This document shows positions 9,019 to 17,317 of a stretch of DNA of 64,000 nt, piece by piece. The notes beneath the pieces are model-generated. The model did not search any database. It was not told where the DNA came from and saw only the letters and a program-made list of their open reading frames with translations. Origin of the DNA: Glutamicibacter sp. JL.03c (lineage in GTDB: Bacteria > Actinomycetota > Actinomycetes > Actinomycetales > Micrococcaceae); contig NZ_CP107575.1 in the NCBI RefSeq assembly GCF_025854375.1, forward strand, positions 2,356,001 through 2,420,000, given 5' to 3'. Both the position numbers and the translations under genes were made by a program. Positions within the stretch are counted from its first letter, which is position 1, and each line of letters starts with the position of its first letter.

Positions 9019-10890
9019 ATGTGCGGAATTGTTGGATATGCAGGAACCTCGAGCCGAGTTGCCGATCACGGTGCCCTCGACGTTCTGATTGAAGGTTTGC
9101 GCCGGTTGGAATACCGCGGTTACGACTCGGCTGGTGTCGCAGTTGTTGCCGATGGCGCTATTCACTCTCGCAAGAAGGCCGGCAAGCTGGCCAACTTGGA
9201 GAATGAAATTGATGAAGCTCCACTGCCCAAGTCGATGACTGGCATTGGACACACCCGTTGGGCAACCCACGGTGGGCCGAGTGATGGCAACGCCCACCCA
9301 CACCTGGCCGATGGTGGCAAGCTTGCCATGATCCACAACGGAATTATTGAGAACTTCGCCGGTATCAAGGCAGAGCTGCTGGCTGATGGCGTCACTTTCC
9401 TCTCGGAAACCGACACCGAAGTTGCAGCCGCTTTGCTGGGCAAGATCTACACCACCCAAGCCGAAGGCGATTTGACGCGCGCCATGCAGTTGGCCGTTCA
9501 GCGTCTTGAGGGTGCTTTCACCCTGCTGGCTGTCCATCAGGACCACCCAGGTGTTGTTGTGGCTGCCCGCCGCAATTCGCCGCTGGTTCTCGGTTTGGGC
9601 GATGGCGAGAACTTCCTCGGTTCCGATGTTTCCGGCTTCATCGACTTCACCCGTCGTGCCGTAGAACTTGGCCAGGACCAGATTGTCACCATTACCCCAG
9701 ATAGCCACTCGATCATCGACTTCAACGGCACCCCTGCCGAGGGCAAGGAATTCACCGTTGACTGGGATGCAGCCAGCGCTGAAAAAGGCGGCTTCGCCTC
9801 CTTCATGGAGAAGGAAATCTTTGACCAGCCTGCGGCTGTGGCCGACACCCTGCTGGGTCGCTCGGACGCCAACGGCCGACTGACCCTCGATGAGCTTCGC
9901 ATCACCCCTGAGGAGCTCGCAGAGGTCAATAAGATTGTTGTTCTTGCTTGCGGTACCAGCGCTTACGCCGGCACCGTTGCCAAGTACGCTATCGAGTCCT
10001 GGTGCCGCATACCGGTTGAGGTTGAGCTCTCCCACGAGTTCCGCTACCGCGAACCAATCGTTGATTCGAACACCCTGATTGTTTCCATCTCCCAGTCCGG
10101 CGAGACCATGGATACCTTGATGGCTGTTCGCTACGCCAAGGAACAGGGCGCCAAGACCCTGTCCATCTGCAACACCAACGGGTCCACCATCCCGCGTGAA
10201 TCCGATGCGGTGCTGTACACCCACGCGGGTCCGGAAATCGCAGTGGCTTCCACCAAGGCATTCTTGGCGCAGATCACCGCAACCTACCTGCTGGGCCTGT
10301 ACCTGGCACAGCTGCGCGGCAACCTGTTCCAAGGCCAGATCAAGGACATCCTTGCTGACCTTGGCAAGATCCCAGCCAAGATCCAGGACATCCTGGATCG
10401 CGGCGAAGAGATCAAGGCTGTCGCACGCAGGATGGCCCAGGTTCCTTCGGTGCTGTTCCTGGGTCGCCACGTTGGCTACCCGGTAGCAATGGAAGGCGCC
10501 TTGAAGCTCAAGGAAATCGCCTACATCCACGCGGAAGGCTTCGCGGCCGGCGAGCTCAAGCACGGTCCAATCGCGCTCATCGAGCAGGACCAGCCGGTCT
10601 TCGTGGTGGTACCTTCCCCACGCGGCCGCGACTCCCTGCACTCGAAGGTAGTCTCCAACATCCAGGAAGTTCGCGCTCGTGGTGCAAACACCCTGGTGAT
10701 CGCGGAGTCCGGCGATGAGGACGTACGCGCTTACGCAGAGTTCGTCTTCTATGTACCGGAGACCCCAACGCTGCTGATGCCGTTGCTGACCACCGTTCCG
10801 CTGCAGCTGTTCGCTTGCGAGCTGGCATCGGCCAAGGGCTACGACGTTGATCAGCCACGCAACCTGGCCAAGTCGGTGACCGTGGAGTAA
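9019..10890 (+). CDS. glmS: Glutamine-fructose-6-phosphate aminotransferase
   Basis: 623 residues, full length. It makes glucosamine-6-phosphate from fructose-6-phosphate and glutamine, the entry to peptidoglycan amino sugars. The N-terminal glutaminase nucleophile is Cys2 in MCGIVGYAG, with GHTRWATHG and HNGIIEN following. Two SIS isomerase domains carry CGTSAYAG and SQSGETMDT, and the C-terminus DQPRNLAKSVTVE is canonical. glmM lies 19 kb away on the other strand. No glmS ribozyme-like leader is evident in the 72 bp between the furthest-upstream possible coaA start and the glmS ATG. Confidence 0.98.
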   Translation: MCGIVGYAGTSSRVADHGALDVLIEGLRRLEYRGYDSAGVAVVADGAIHSRKKAGKLANLENEIDEAPLPKSMTGIGHTRWATHGGPSDGNAHPHLADGGKLAMIHNGIIENFAGIKAELLADGVTFLSETDTEVAAALLGKIYTTQAEGDLTRAMQLAVQRLEGAFTLLAVHQDHPGVVVAARRNSPLVLGLGDGENFLGSDVSGFIDFTRRAVELGQDQIVTITPDSHSIIDFNGTPAEGKEFTVDWDAASAEKGGFASFMEKEIFDQPAAVADTLLGRSDANGRLTLDELRITPEELAEVNKIVVLACGTSAYAGTVAKYAIESWCRIPVEVELSHEFRYREPIVDSNTLIVSISQSGETMDTLMAVRYAKEQGAKTLSICNTNGSTIPRESDAVLYTHAGPEIAVASTKAFLAQITATYLLGLYLAQLRGNLFQGQIKDILADLGKIPAKIQDILDRGEEIKAVARRMAQVPSVLFLGRHVGYPVAMEGALKLKEIAYIHAEGFAAGELKHGPIALIEQDQPVFVVVPSPRGRDSLHSKVVSNIQEVRARGANTLVIAESGDEDVRAYAEFVFYVPETPTLLMPLLTTVPLQLFACELASAKGYDVDQPRNLAKSVTVE

Positions 10891-10907
10891 TCCACGCATT
10901 GCCCCAC

Positions 10908-10944
10908 GCAAAGAGTCCACACCATTTTGGTGTGGACTCTTTGC
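10908..10944. terminator. Intrinsic terminator of glmS
   Basis: GCAAAGAGTCCACACCA pairs perfectly with TGGTGTGGACTCTTTGC around a 3-nt T loop, 17 bp behind the glmS stop. It lies between the convergent glmS and ptsH genes and can serve both strands. Confidence 0.85.
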
Positions 10945-10974
10945 TGTTAACTCAAGAAGCTCTAGCCAAGGCTT

Positions 10975-11253
10975 CTAGCTGGCATCATGGTCGGCTTCCA
11001 AGACTGCCGCCAGTGCATCCAACGCCTCTTGCGCTCCGGCATCTTCGCTGCGCAGCACCACTATTTCCCCGTGCTCGGCACCCAGGCCCATGAGCGTTAG
11101 GATGCTGCTGGCGTCCCCGGCGTCTTCCGCCGGCTCGCCTTGGCGTGCAATGGTGATGTCAAAGTTGCAGTCGCTGGCTGCTTCGGCGAAGATCGCAGCC
11201 GGACGTGCGTGCAATCCGACACTGCTGCCGATGGCGGCTGTACGTGAAATCAT
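10975..11253 (-). CDS. ptsH: Phosphocarrier protein HPr
   Basis: 92 residues. The phospho-accepting histidine is His15 in GLHARPAA, and a conserved serine region (DASSILTLMGLGA) follows at the usual Ser46 neighbourhood. HPr accepts phosphate from enzyme I (ptsI, 46 bp upstream) and passes it to sugar-specific EIIA domains such as that of MtlA. Whether the serine is regulated by an HPr kinase cannot be judged. The pair ptsI-ptsH appears to be one minus-strand operon. Confidence 0.95.
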   Translation of the reverse strand: MISRTAAIGSSVGLHARPAAIFAEAASDCNFDITIARQGEPAEDAGDASSILTLMGLGAEHGEIVVLRSEDAGAQEALDALAAVLEADHDAS

Positions 11254-11299
11254 GGTCTTGTTCCTTTCCCTGTTGCTGGTTCGTGACTCGCTTCTTGGG

Positions 11300-12979
11300 C
11301 TAGAGCCCGAGCTGATCGAGAATAGGCAGGCCGGCGCGCACCTGCTGTTGGGCTTCCTGTGCGGTACGCGCGTTCAGCGCCACCTCGGCCAGTTCCTGCG
11401 CCTGCGCCAGGTTGACCGAGCGCAGCACCGAGCTGACCGCGGGAATCGAGCGTGCGCTCATGGACAGGGTGGCAACGCCCAGGCCCACCAGGACCACCGC
11501 CATGGCAGGATCGCCGGCGGACTCCCCGCACACGCCGACCGGGCGCTGGCCTGCCAGCTGCGCGCCGTCCACCGCCTGCTTGACCAGCTGCAAAACGGCA
11601 GGCTGCCATCCGGTATTCAGCGCGGCCAAGGAGCCAAGCTGCCGGTCTGCGGCCATCGCGTACTGGGTGAGGTCATTGGTGCCCAGCGAGGCGAACTGCA
11701 CCGGCTGCAGCACGTGCCGGGAGTTGAGCGCCGCGGAGGGCACCTCGATCATCACTCCGGGAGTCCTCAGCCCGGAGTCAGCGCACATCCGGGCAAAGGC
11801 CTCGGAATCCTCGACGGTGGAAATCATCGGGGCCATGACCCAGACCTCGGCGTTGCTCCCGGCAGCGGCCTGGGCGATGGCCTGCAGCTGGCGCTGCAGC
11901 ACGCCGGGGTTGCTCCAATCCGTGCGATAGCCTCGCACGCCCAGCGCGGGATTCGGCTCCGTCGAGTCGGTGAGGAAAGGCAACGGCTTATCAGCGCCGG
12001 CATCCAGGGTGCGGACCACGACCTTCTTGCCGGCAAAGGCATCGAAGACCCCGGCATAGGCTGCAGCCTGTTCCTCCACGCTGGGCTCGCTATCGCGTTC
12101 CAGGAAGCAGAATTCCGTGCGGAACAACCCAACGCCTTGGGCACCGTCGGCAGCAGCTCGGCGGGCGCTATCGGCACCCCCGACGTTGGCCAGCAGCGGC
12201 ACTGCGTGCCCATCGGCGGTGGCGCCGGCGCCGTCGAAACTCTGCAGTTGCGCCGAGGCCTGCCACCGTTCGGCAGCCTGGCGCTCGGGCTGCCCCGGTG
12301 CCAGATGGATCTCTCCGGTAGCGCCATCCACGTAGATCTCGGCACCCTCCGGGATCTGCTCGGCGCCAGCGGCGGCTACCACCGCTGGGATCCCCAGCGC
12401 GCGGGCGATGATCGTGGTGTGCGACTGCGGACCGCCTTCGGAGGTCAGCAGGGCCAGCACCTGCGCGGGATCCAAGGTGGCCGTGTCAGCGGGAGCAAGG
12501 TCCGGCGCTACGAGGATGAACGGGATGTCGCTGTGCGGAATGCCCGGGGCCGGGGCGCCGCGCAGCTCGGCGACGATGCGCTGTCGCACGTCCAGCACGT
12601 CGGTGGCTCGTTCGGCCATGTACCCGCCCAGGGCACCCAGCTGTGTGGCCACCGTCTGGCCTGCCTCCCAGATGGCCCGCTCGGCAGAGATGCCAGCGGT
12701 GATCTTCTTGGTCGCGGTCTTGAGCAGCATGCTGTCCTTGGCCATGAGGGCGGTGGCTTCCAAGACGGCCTTGGCGTCTCCCTGGGCGTGGCTGGCCCGG
12801 TTTCTGAGCTGTTCATGCACGCCTGCAGCGGCCGCTTTCAGCTGCGCAATCCCGTCTTCGGCTGAGACATCTGGTGGCAGCAGCTGCTCGGCGTGCGGTT
12901 CGTGAACCGGTTGGGGCATGTGGCGGACTGTTCCGATAATGCGGCCGGGGCTGACCCCGACACCCTTCAAATTTTGCAT
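11300..12979 (-). CDS. ptsI: Phosphoenolpyruvate-protein phosphotransferase (enzyme I)
   Basis: 559 residues. It autophosphorylates from PEP on a histidine in GGPQSHTTIIAR (His187) and donates to HPr. The N-terminal EIN helical domain, the swivelling His domain, and the C-terminal TIM barrel (VGLFRTEFCFLER, WVMAPMISTVEDSEAF, SLGTNDLTQY, VGVCGESAGDP with the catalytic Cys) are all visible. Divergent from the TetR-type gene at 13121. The coding sequence is markedly G+C-rich, in keeping with the neighbouring ptsH. Confidence 0.97.
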   Translation of the reverse strand: MQNLKGVGVSPGRIIGTVRHMPQPVHEPHAEQLLPPDVSAEDGIAQLKAAAAGVHEQLRNRASHAQGDAKAVLEATALMAKDSMLLKTATKKITAGISAERAIWEAGQTVATQLGALGGYMAERATDVLDVRQRIVAELRGAPAPGIPHSDIPFILVAPDLAPADTATLDPAQVLALLTSEGGPQSHTTIIARALGIPAVVAAAGAEQIPEGAEIYVDGATGEIHLAPGQPERQAAERWQASAQLQSFDGAGATADGHAVPLLANVGGADSARRAAADGAQGVGLFRTEFCFLERDSEPSVEEQAAAYAGVFDAFAGKKVVVRTLDAGADKPLPFLTDSTEPNPALGVRGYRTDWSNPGVLQRQLQAIAQAAAGSNAEVWVMAPMISTVEDSEAFARMCADSGLRTPGVMIEVPSAALNSRHVLQPVQFASLGTNDLTQYAMAADRQLGSLAALNTGWQPAVLQLVKQAVDGAQLAGQRPVGVCGESAGDPAMAVVLVGLGVATLSMSARSIPAVSSVLRSVNLAQAQELAEVALNARTAQEAQQQVRAGLPILDQLGL

Positions 12980-13120
12980 GGTCGTTCCTTGTCTTGGCGC
13001 GGGCGCACCCCTCCCTGCTGCAGTGCGGGTGTGGTGCGGGTTTCGCGATAAGTTCTTGGCGTTTGCGCGATGCTGTGATTCAATTCATATAACAGCGCTA
13101 TAAGTGATAGGGTAACGCTT

Positions 13121-13843
13121 ATGAGTTCCAATGACCAGTTGCCTCCCAAAACTCGCCTGTTGCAAGCAGCCACCGAGCTGCTGGCAAATGCAGGCAGCGA
13201 GCCGGTGTCGACTCGGCAGATCACCAAACTCGCTGGTGTTACCGCACCAACCCTTTACCACCACTTCGGAGACAAGGAAGGACTGTTCAATGCAGTAGTC
13301 ACGGCAGGTTTTGAAGAGTACCTGGCAGGCGAACGGGCCATCAATTTGGATTCCAATCCAATCGAGGACATCCGCCGCCTCTGGGATGGCCACGTGCAGT
13401 TCGGCCTGGATAAGACCCACCTTTATCTGGTGTTGTTCGGCAACATCCGCCCCGAGAGCCGCCCGGCAATCGTGGCAGAAGCTGAACAGCTGGTGGCCGA
13501 ACGGCTTCATCGCGCCGCCATAGCCGGGCAGTTGAAAGTTCCACCGCATGAAGCGGCACGCAGCATCATGGCCGCCAACGTCGGCGTCACCCTGATGCTC
13601 ATCGCCGAATCAGCGGACCGGAGAAATGTGGAGTTGTCCACGATGACGCGCGACTCCATGATCCAGGCCGTGTTCAATGACGAAGCGCACGCCCAGTTCT
13701 CCGAACCCACCAATCAGTCCTCCGTCGTCGTTGCCGCCATTGCCTTGAATGCGGCACTGCAGTCTTCGAACTCCAACGAGTTATCCAGTTCAGAACTCAA
13801 GCTGTTCTTGGAATGGCTTCACAGGATCTCTTCCTCCGGATAG
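13121..13843 (+). CDS. TetR-family transcriptional regulator
   Basis: 240 residues. The N-terminal ~60 residues form a TetR helix-turn-helix: LLQAATELLANAGSEPVSTRQITKLAGVTAPTLYHHFGDKEGLFNAVV. The rest is a ligand-binding helical domain with no assignable effector. It sits between divergent ptsI and, 72 bp downstream, mtlA. It may control either the PTS genes or the mannitol genes, which is an inference from position. Mannitol operons are more often controlled by MtlR-type activators, so the link is uncertain. Confidence 0.88.
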   Translation: MSSNDQLPPKTRLLQAATELLANAGSEPVSTRQITKLAGVTAPTLYHHFGDKEGLFNAVVTAGFEEYLAGERAINLDSNPIEDIRRLWDGHVQFGLDKTHLYLVLFGNIRPESRPAIVAEAEQLVAERLHRAAIAGQLKVPPHEAARSIMAANVGVTLMLIAESADRRNVELSTMTRDSMIQAVFNDEAHAQFSEPTNQSSVVVAAIALNAALQSSNSNELSSSELKLFLEWLHRISSSG

Positions 13844-13915
13844 CCTCGAAGTCCCACGACCACCCGTAATCTCCAGATCTACTACCCGCCCACGGGCGAA
13901 TTCTTAGGATTAGTC

Positions 13916-15877
13916 ATGGAAACAGAAACGGTTGAAAAACCACGCGCCGGTTTGAGAGTCGGTGTCCAGAAGTTCGGCACCTTCCTCTCGGGCATGATCA
14001 TGCCCAATATCGGCGCGTTCATCGCCTGGGGCTTGATCACTGCCCTGTTCATCCCGGACGGCTTCCTGCCGAACGAACAACTGGCACTGCTGGTAGATCC
14101 AATGATCACCTTCCTGCTGCCATTGCTCATCGGCTACACCGGCGGACATGCCATCTACGGTTTGCGCGGCGGCGTTGTCGGCGCCGCAGCAACCATGGGC
14201 GTGATCGTGGGTACCGATATCCCGATGTTCATTGGCGCGATGATCATGGGCCCGCTGGCGGCTTGGGTCATGAAGAAGCTGGATGCACTGTGGGAAGGCC
14301 GCATCAAGCCCGGCTTCGAGATGCTGGTGAACAACTTCTCCGCCGGCATCCTCGCCGCCATCATGGCAATCCTCGGCATGTTGATTGTCGGCCCGGCGGT
14401 TAAGGCTTTCAGCCAGGGCGCGGCAGCAGCCGTCGACTTCCTGGTCCAGCACGGCCTGCTACCGCTGACCAGCATCCTGATCGAACCGGCAAAGATCCTG
14501 TTCCTGAACAATGCCATCAATCACGGCATCCTCACCCCGCTGGGCACCGAGGAGTCCTTGAACACCGGCAAGTCGATGCTGTTCCTGCTCGAGTCCAACC
14601 CCGGCCCGGGTCTCGGGCTGTTGCTGGCCTACACGGTCTTCGGGCGCGGCATGGCCCGCGCCTCGGCTCCCGGCGCCGCACTGATCCAGTTTGTCGGCGG
14701 TATCCACGAAATCTACTTCCCTTACGTGCTGATGAAGCCAGTAATCGTGCTGGCTCCGATTCTCGGCGGCATGACCGGTGTCTTCACCCTGGTAGTTACC
14801 GATGCCGGTCTGCGCTCCCCTGCGGCCCCCGGCAGCATCCTGGCGGTCTACGCTGCGACCGCGTCGGACAGCTATCTTGGCGTTACCCTCTCGGTACTCT
14901 TTGCCGCGATCGTCTCTTTCGTCGTCGCTGCCGCGATTCTGAAGTTCAGCAAGGCTTCCGATGGCGATGAGCTGGGTGAAGCTACCTCAAAGATGGAGGC
15001 GATGAAGGGCAAGAAGAGTTCCGTAGCTTCTTCGCTGGTTTCCGCAGCCGCGGTCTCCGGCCCCATCCGTTCCGTGGTTTTCGCTTGCGACGCGGGCATG
15101 GGTTCCAGCGCCATGGGCGCCTCGGTCCTGCGCAATAAGATCAAGGATGCTGGCTTCGGCGAAGTCAAGGTCACCAACTCGGCCATCGCCAACCTGACGG
15201 ACACCTACGACATCGTTGTCACGCACCAGGACCTCACCGACCGGGCCAAGCCGAAGACCGAAAGCGCCACGCACGTCTCGGTGGACAACTTCATGAACAG
15301 CCCCCGCTATGACGAGATCGTCGAGCTGGTCCGCAAGAGCAATGGCGATGCTGGCGATCCTGCTGCAGAGGACACTACGGCAGTGGCTCCAACCACGGCT
15401 GAAGATTCTTCGGCCGCCCCGGCAGAGGAAGCACAGCCAAGCCATGAGGTCCTCCAGCCTGGCGGCGTGGTGCTCTCGGGTACCGCCACCGAACGCGACT
15501 CAGCCATCGAGGAAGTCGGCCAGCTGCTGATGCAGCGCGGCTCTGTCGATGCAGACTACGTGAAGGCCATGCATGAGCGCGAAACTTCGGTTTCCACGTA
15601 CATGGGCAACTTCTTGGCGATCCCCCACGGCACCAACGATGCCAAGGAACACATCAACCACTCGGCAGTTGCCGTCGTCCGCTACCCGGAAGGTATCGAC
15701 TGGGGCGGCAAGGACGTGAAGTTTGTTGTGGGCGTCGCGGGCCTGAACAATGAACATCTGAAGATCCTGGCTTCCATCGCCAAGATCTTCACCAACAAGG
15801 AACAGGTCGCCCAGCTGGAGCAGGCCACCTCCGTACAGGAGATCCTTGATCTATTCGGAAAGGTCAACACTAAGTGA
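13916..15877 (+). CDS. mtlA: Mannitol-specific PTS permease EIICBA
   Basis: 653 residues with the complete CBA fusion. EIIC (~1-345) is the membrane channel with GGIHEIYFPY (Glu265), the sugar-binding signature of mannitol EIIC. EIIB (~385-475) has the phosphocysteine in VFACDAGMGSSAMG (Cys391). EIIA (~512-653) has the phosphohistidine in FLAIPHGTND (His571). A Pro/Ala/Thr/Glu-rich linker joins B to A. It imports mannitol as mannitol-1-phosphate. The stop overlaps the GTG start of mtlD (GTGA), so transport and oxidation are translationally coupled. Confidence 0.97.
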   Translation: METETVEKPRAGLRVGVQKFGTFLSGMIMPNIGAFIAWGLITALFIPDGFLPNEQLALLVDPMITFLLPLLIGYTGGHAIYGLRGGVVGAAATMGVIVGTDIPMFIGAMIMGPLAAWVMKKLDALWEGRIKPGFEMLVNNFSAGILAAIMAILGMLIVGPAVKAFSQGAAAAVDFLVQHGLLPLTSILIEPAKILFLNNAINHGILTPLGTEESLNTGKSMLFLLESNPGPGLGLLLAYTVFGRGMARASAPGAALIQFVGGIHEIYFPYVLMKPVIVLAPILGGMTGVFTLVVTDAGLRSPAAPGSILAVYAATASDSYLGVTLSVLFAAIVSFVVAAAILKFSKASDGDELGEATSKMEAMKGKKSSVASSLVSAAAVSGPIRSVVFACDAGMGSSAMGASVLRNKIKDAGFGEVKVTNSAIANLTDTYDIVVTHQDLTDRAKPKTESATHVSVDNFMNSPRYDEIVELVRKSNGDAGDPAAEDTTAVAPTTAEDSSAAPAEEAQPSHEVLQPGGVVLSGTATERDSAIEEVGQLLMQRGSVDADYVKAMHERETSVSTYMGNFLAIPHGTNDAKEHINHSAVAVVRYPEGIDWGGKDVKFVVGVAGLNNEHLKILASIAKIFTNKEQVAQLEQATSVQEILDLFGKVNTK

Positions 15878-17013
15878 AAGCCGTACATTTTGGAGCGGGA
15901 AACATCGGCCGAGGATTTGTCGGTTTGCTGCTGCACGAAGCCGGTTATGAAATCGTTTTCGCTGACGTTGCAGCAGAACTGATCGACAGCCTCACAGCGG
16001 CAGACAGCTACACCGTGCACGAGGTCGGCCAGGAAGGACAAGACAAGGTCGTCACCGGCTTCAGCGCCTTGAACTCCGGCACCCAGCAGACTGAGCTCAT
16101 CGAGCAGATTGCCACCGCTGATCTAGTGACCACCGCGGTCGGTCCGCACATCCTGAAGTTCGTTGCCCCGGCCATCGCGCAGGGGCTTGTGCAGCGCTCG
16201 CCTAGCCTGGCTCCGCTGCATGTGATGGCATGTGAAAACGCCATCAACGCCACCGACATCCTGCAACAGGAAATCCAGTCCGCTTGGGAAGGTTCCGAGA
16301 ATGATCTGGCTGTGCGTGCCACCTTTGCCAACACCGCGGTAGACCGCATCGTCCCGGCGCAGGCACCAGGCCAGAACCTTGATGTCACCGTAGAGACCTT
16401 CTACGAGTGGGTCATCGACCGCACCCCATTCCGTGGAAATGAACCAGCGATTCCCGGGGCAACATTTGTCGATGAATTGTTGCCTTACATTGAACGCAAG
16501 CTCTTCACGGTCAATACCGGCCACGCCAGTGCAGCGTACTTCGGTGCTGCCGCTGGGATTGAGAAGATCTCTGATGCCATGGCTGATGAGCAGATCTCGC
16601 AGAAGGTCAATACAGTCCTGCAGGAGACCAAGGCACTGCTGGTGACCAAGCATGGTTTGGATCCCATCGCGCAGGAAGCCTATGTGCAGAAGATCCTGAC
16701 CCGCTTCACCAACCCTCACCTGCCGGACACCGTGGGCCGTGTAGGCCGAGCGCCACTGCGCAAGCTCAGCCGCCACGAACGCTTCATCGGCCCGGCCGCT
16801 GATCTGGCCGAGCGAGGAATGGAAACCGAAGCGCTGGAAGAAGCCATTGCGGCCGCTCTTCGCTTCAATGCACCAGAGGATGAGGAAGCAGCCACCCTGC
16901 ACAAGATCCTAGAAAGCCAGTCCGCTGATGAGGCTACTGCCTCGATCACCGGACTGGAGCCAGAGCATCCGCTCTTCGCCAAGGTGAGTTCCCTGGTTGA
17001 AGCAGCCGTGTAA
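15874..17013 (+). CDS. mtlD: Mannitol-1-phosphate 5-dehydrogenase
   Basis: 379 residues. Oxidises mannitol-1-phosphate to fructose-6-phosphate with NAD+. The N-terminal Rossmann motif is VHFGAGNIGRGFVG, and CENAINATD and the catalytic lysine region ERKLFTVNTGHA are standard for the long-chain polyol dehydrogenase family. The GTG start overlaps the mtlA stop by 4 bp. Fructose-6-phosphate feeds glycolysis or GlmS (encoded at 9019). Confidence 0.97.
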   Translation: MKAVHFGAGNIGRGFVGLLLHEAGYEIVFADVAAELIDSLTAADSYTVHEVGQEGQDKVVTGFSALNSGTQQTELIEQIATADLVTTAVGPHILKFVAPAIAQGLVQRSPSLAPLHVMACENAINATDILQQEIQSAWEGSENDLAVRATFANTAVDRIVPAQAPGQNLDVTVETFYEWVIDRTPFRGNEPAIPGATFVDELLPYIERKLFTVNTGHASAAYFGAAAGIEKISDAMADEQISQKVNTVLQETKALLVTKHGLDPIAQEAYVQKILTRFTNPHLPDTVGRVGRAPLRKLSRHERFIGPAADLAERGMETEALEEAIAAALRFNAPEDEEAATLHKILESQSADEATASITGLEPEHPLFAKVSSLVEAAV

Positions 17014-17039
17014 CAGCGGCATCCATTGTTCGAACTCGC

Positions 17040-17075
17040 GGGGTCTCGCGTTGCCATGTGGCAGCGCGAGACCCC
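17040..17075 (+). terminator. Terminator of mtlA-mtlD
   Basis: GGGGTCTCGCG pairs with CGCGAGACCCC, and the inner GCCA/TGGC pair extends the stem, giving a G+C-rich hairpin 26 bp after the mtlD stop. There is no clear U-tract, as is common in high-G+C genomes. Confidence 0.75.
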
Positions 17076-17203
17076 TCAGTCAATTGCAACACTCCGGATC
17101 GCTTAGCGTAGCAAAGGCCATAAGATGCGCCGTCATTCGTCGTGCTCGCGACCGTCGTTCTCACCGCCAGTCTCGCTATGCACAGGCTTTAATTTGCAAG
17201 TCC

Positions 17204-17282
17204 GGCTCACACGAAAGTGAGGGACAGAACTCATGGACTTGACCTTGGCACAAAATCTCGAAGTAGGGTCAAGTTGTGAGCC
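17204..17282. repeat. Nested inverted repeats
   Basis: GGCTCACA (17204-17211) and ACTTGACC (17237-17244) are matched by GGTCAAGT and TGTGAGCC placed back to back at 17267-17282, forming a two-part stem with a 25-nt bulge. A small TCAC/GTGA hairpin lies inside. It sits 36 bp behind the end of the restriction-type gene, so it could be its terminator or a boundary of inserted DNA. Nothing else was seen in 17076-17317. Confidence 0.4.
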
Positions 17283-17317
17283 AACCGTCATGAATTGGAT
17301 GCCAATGGCATCTGGAT

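Noticed and set aside
9013-10920. 635-codon open frame on the minus strand
   Set aside because: It is the exact shadow of glmS, whose protein is full length and strongly conserved. The minus-strand product has no recognisable motif.
11090-12865. 591-codon plus-strand frame
   Set aside because: Antisense to ptsI/ptsH in G+C-rich codons. The enzyme I reading is unambiguous.
13085-13120. AGCGCT-centred symmetric sequence before the TetR gene as its operator
   Set aside because: Only the central six bases are symmetric and the flanks do not pair, so it is not above chance.
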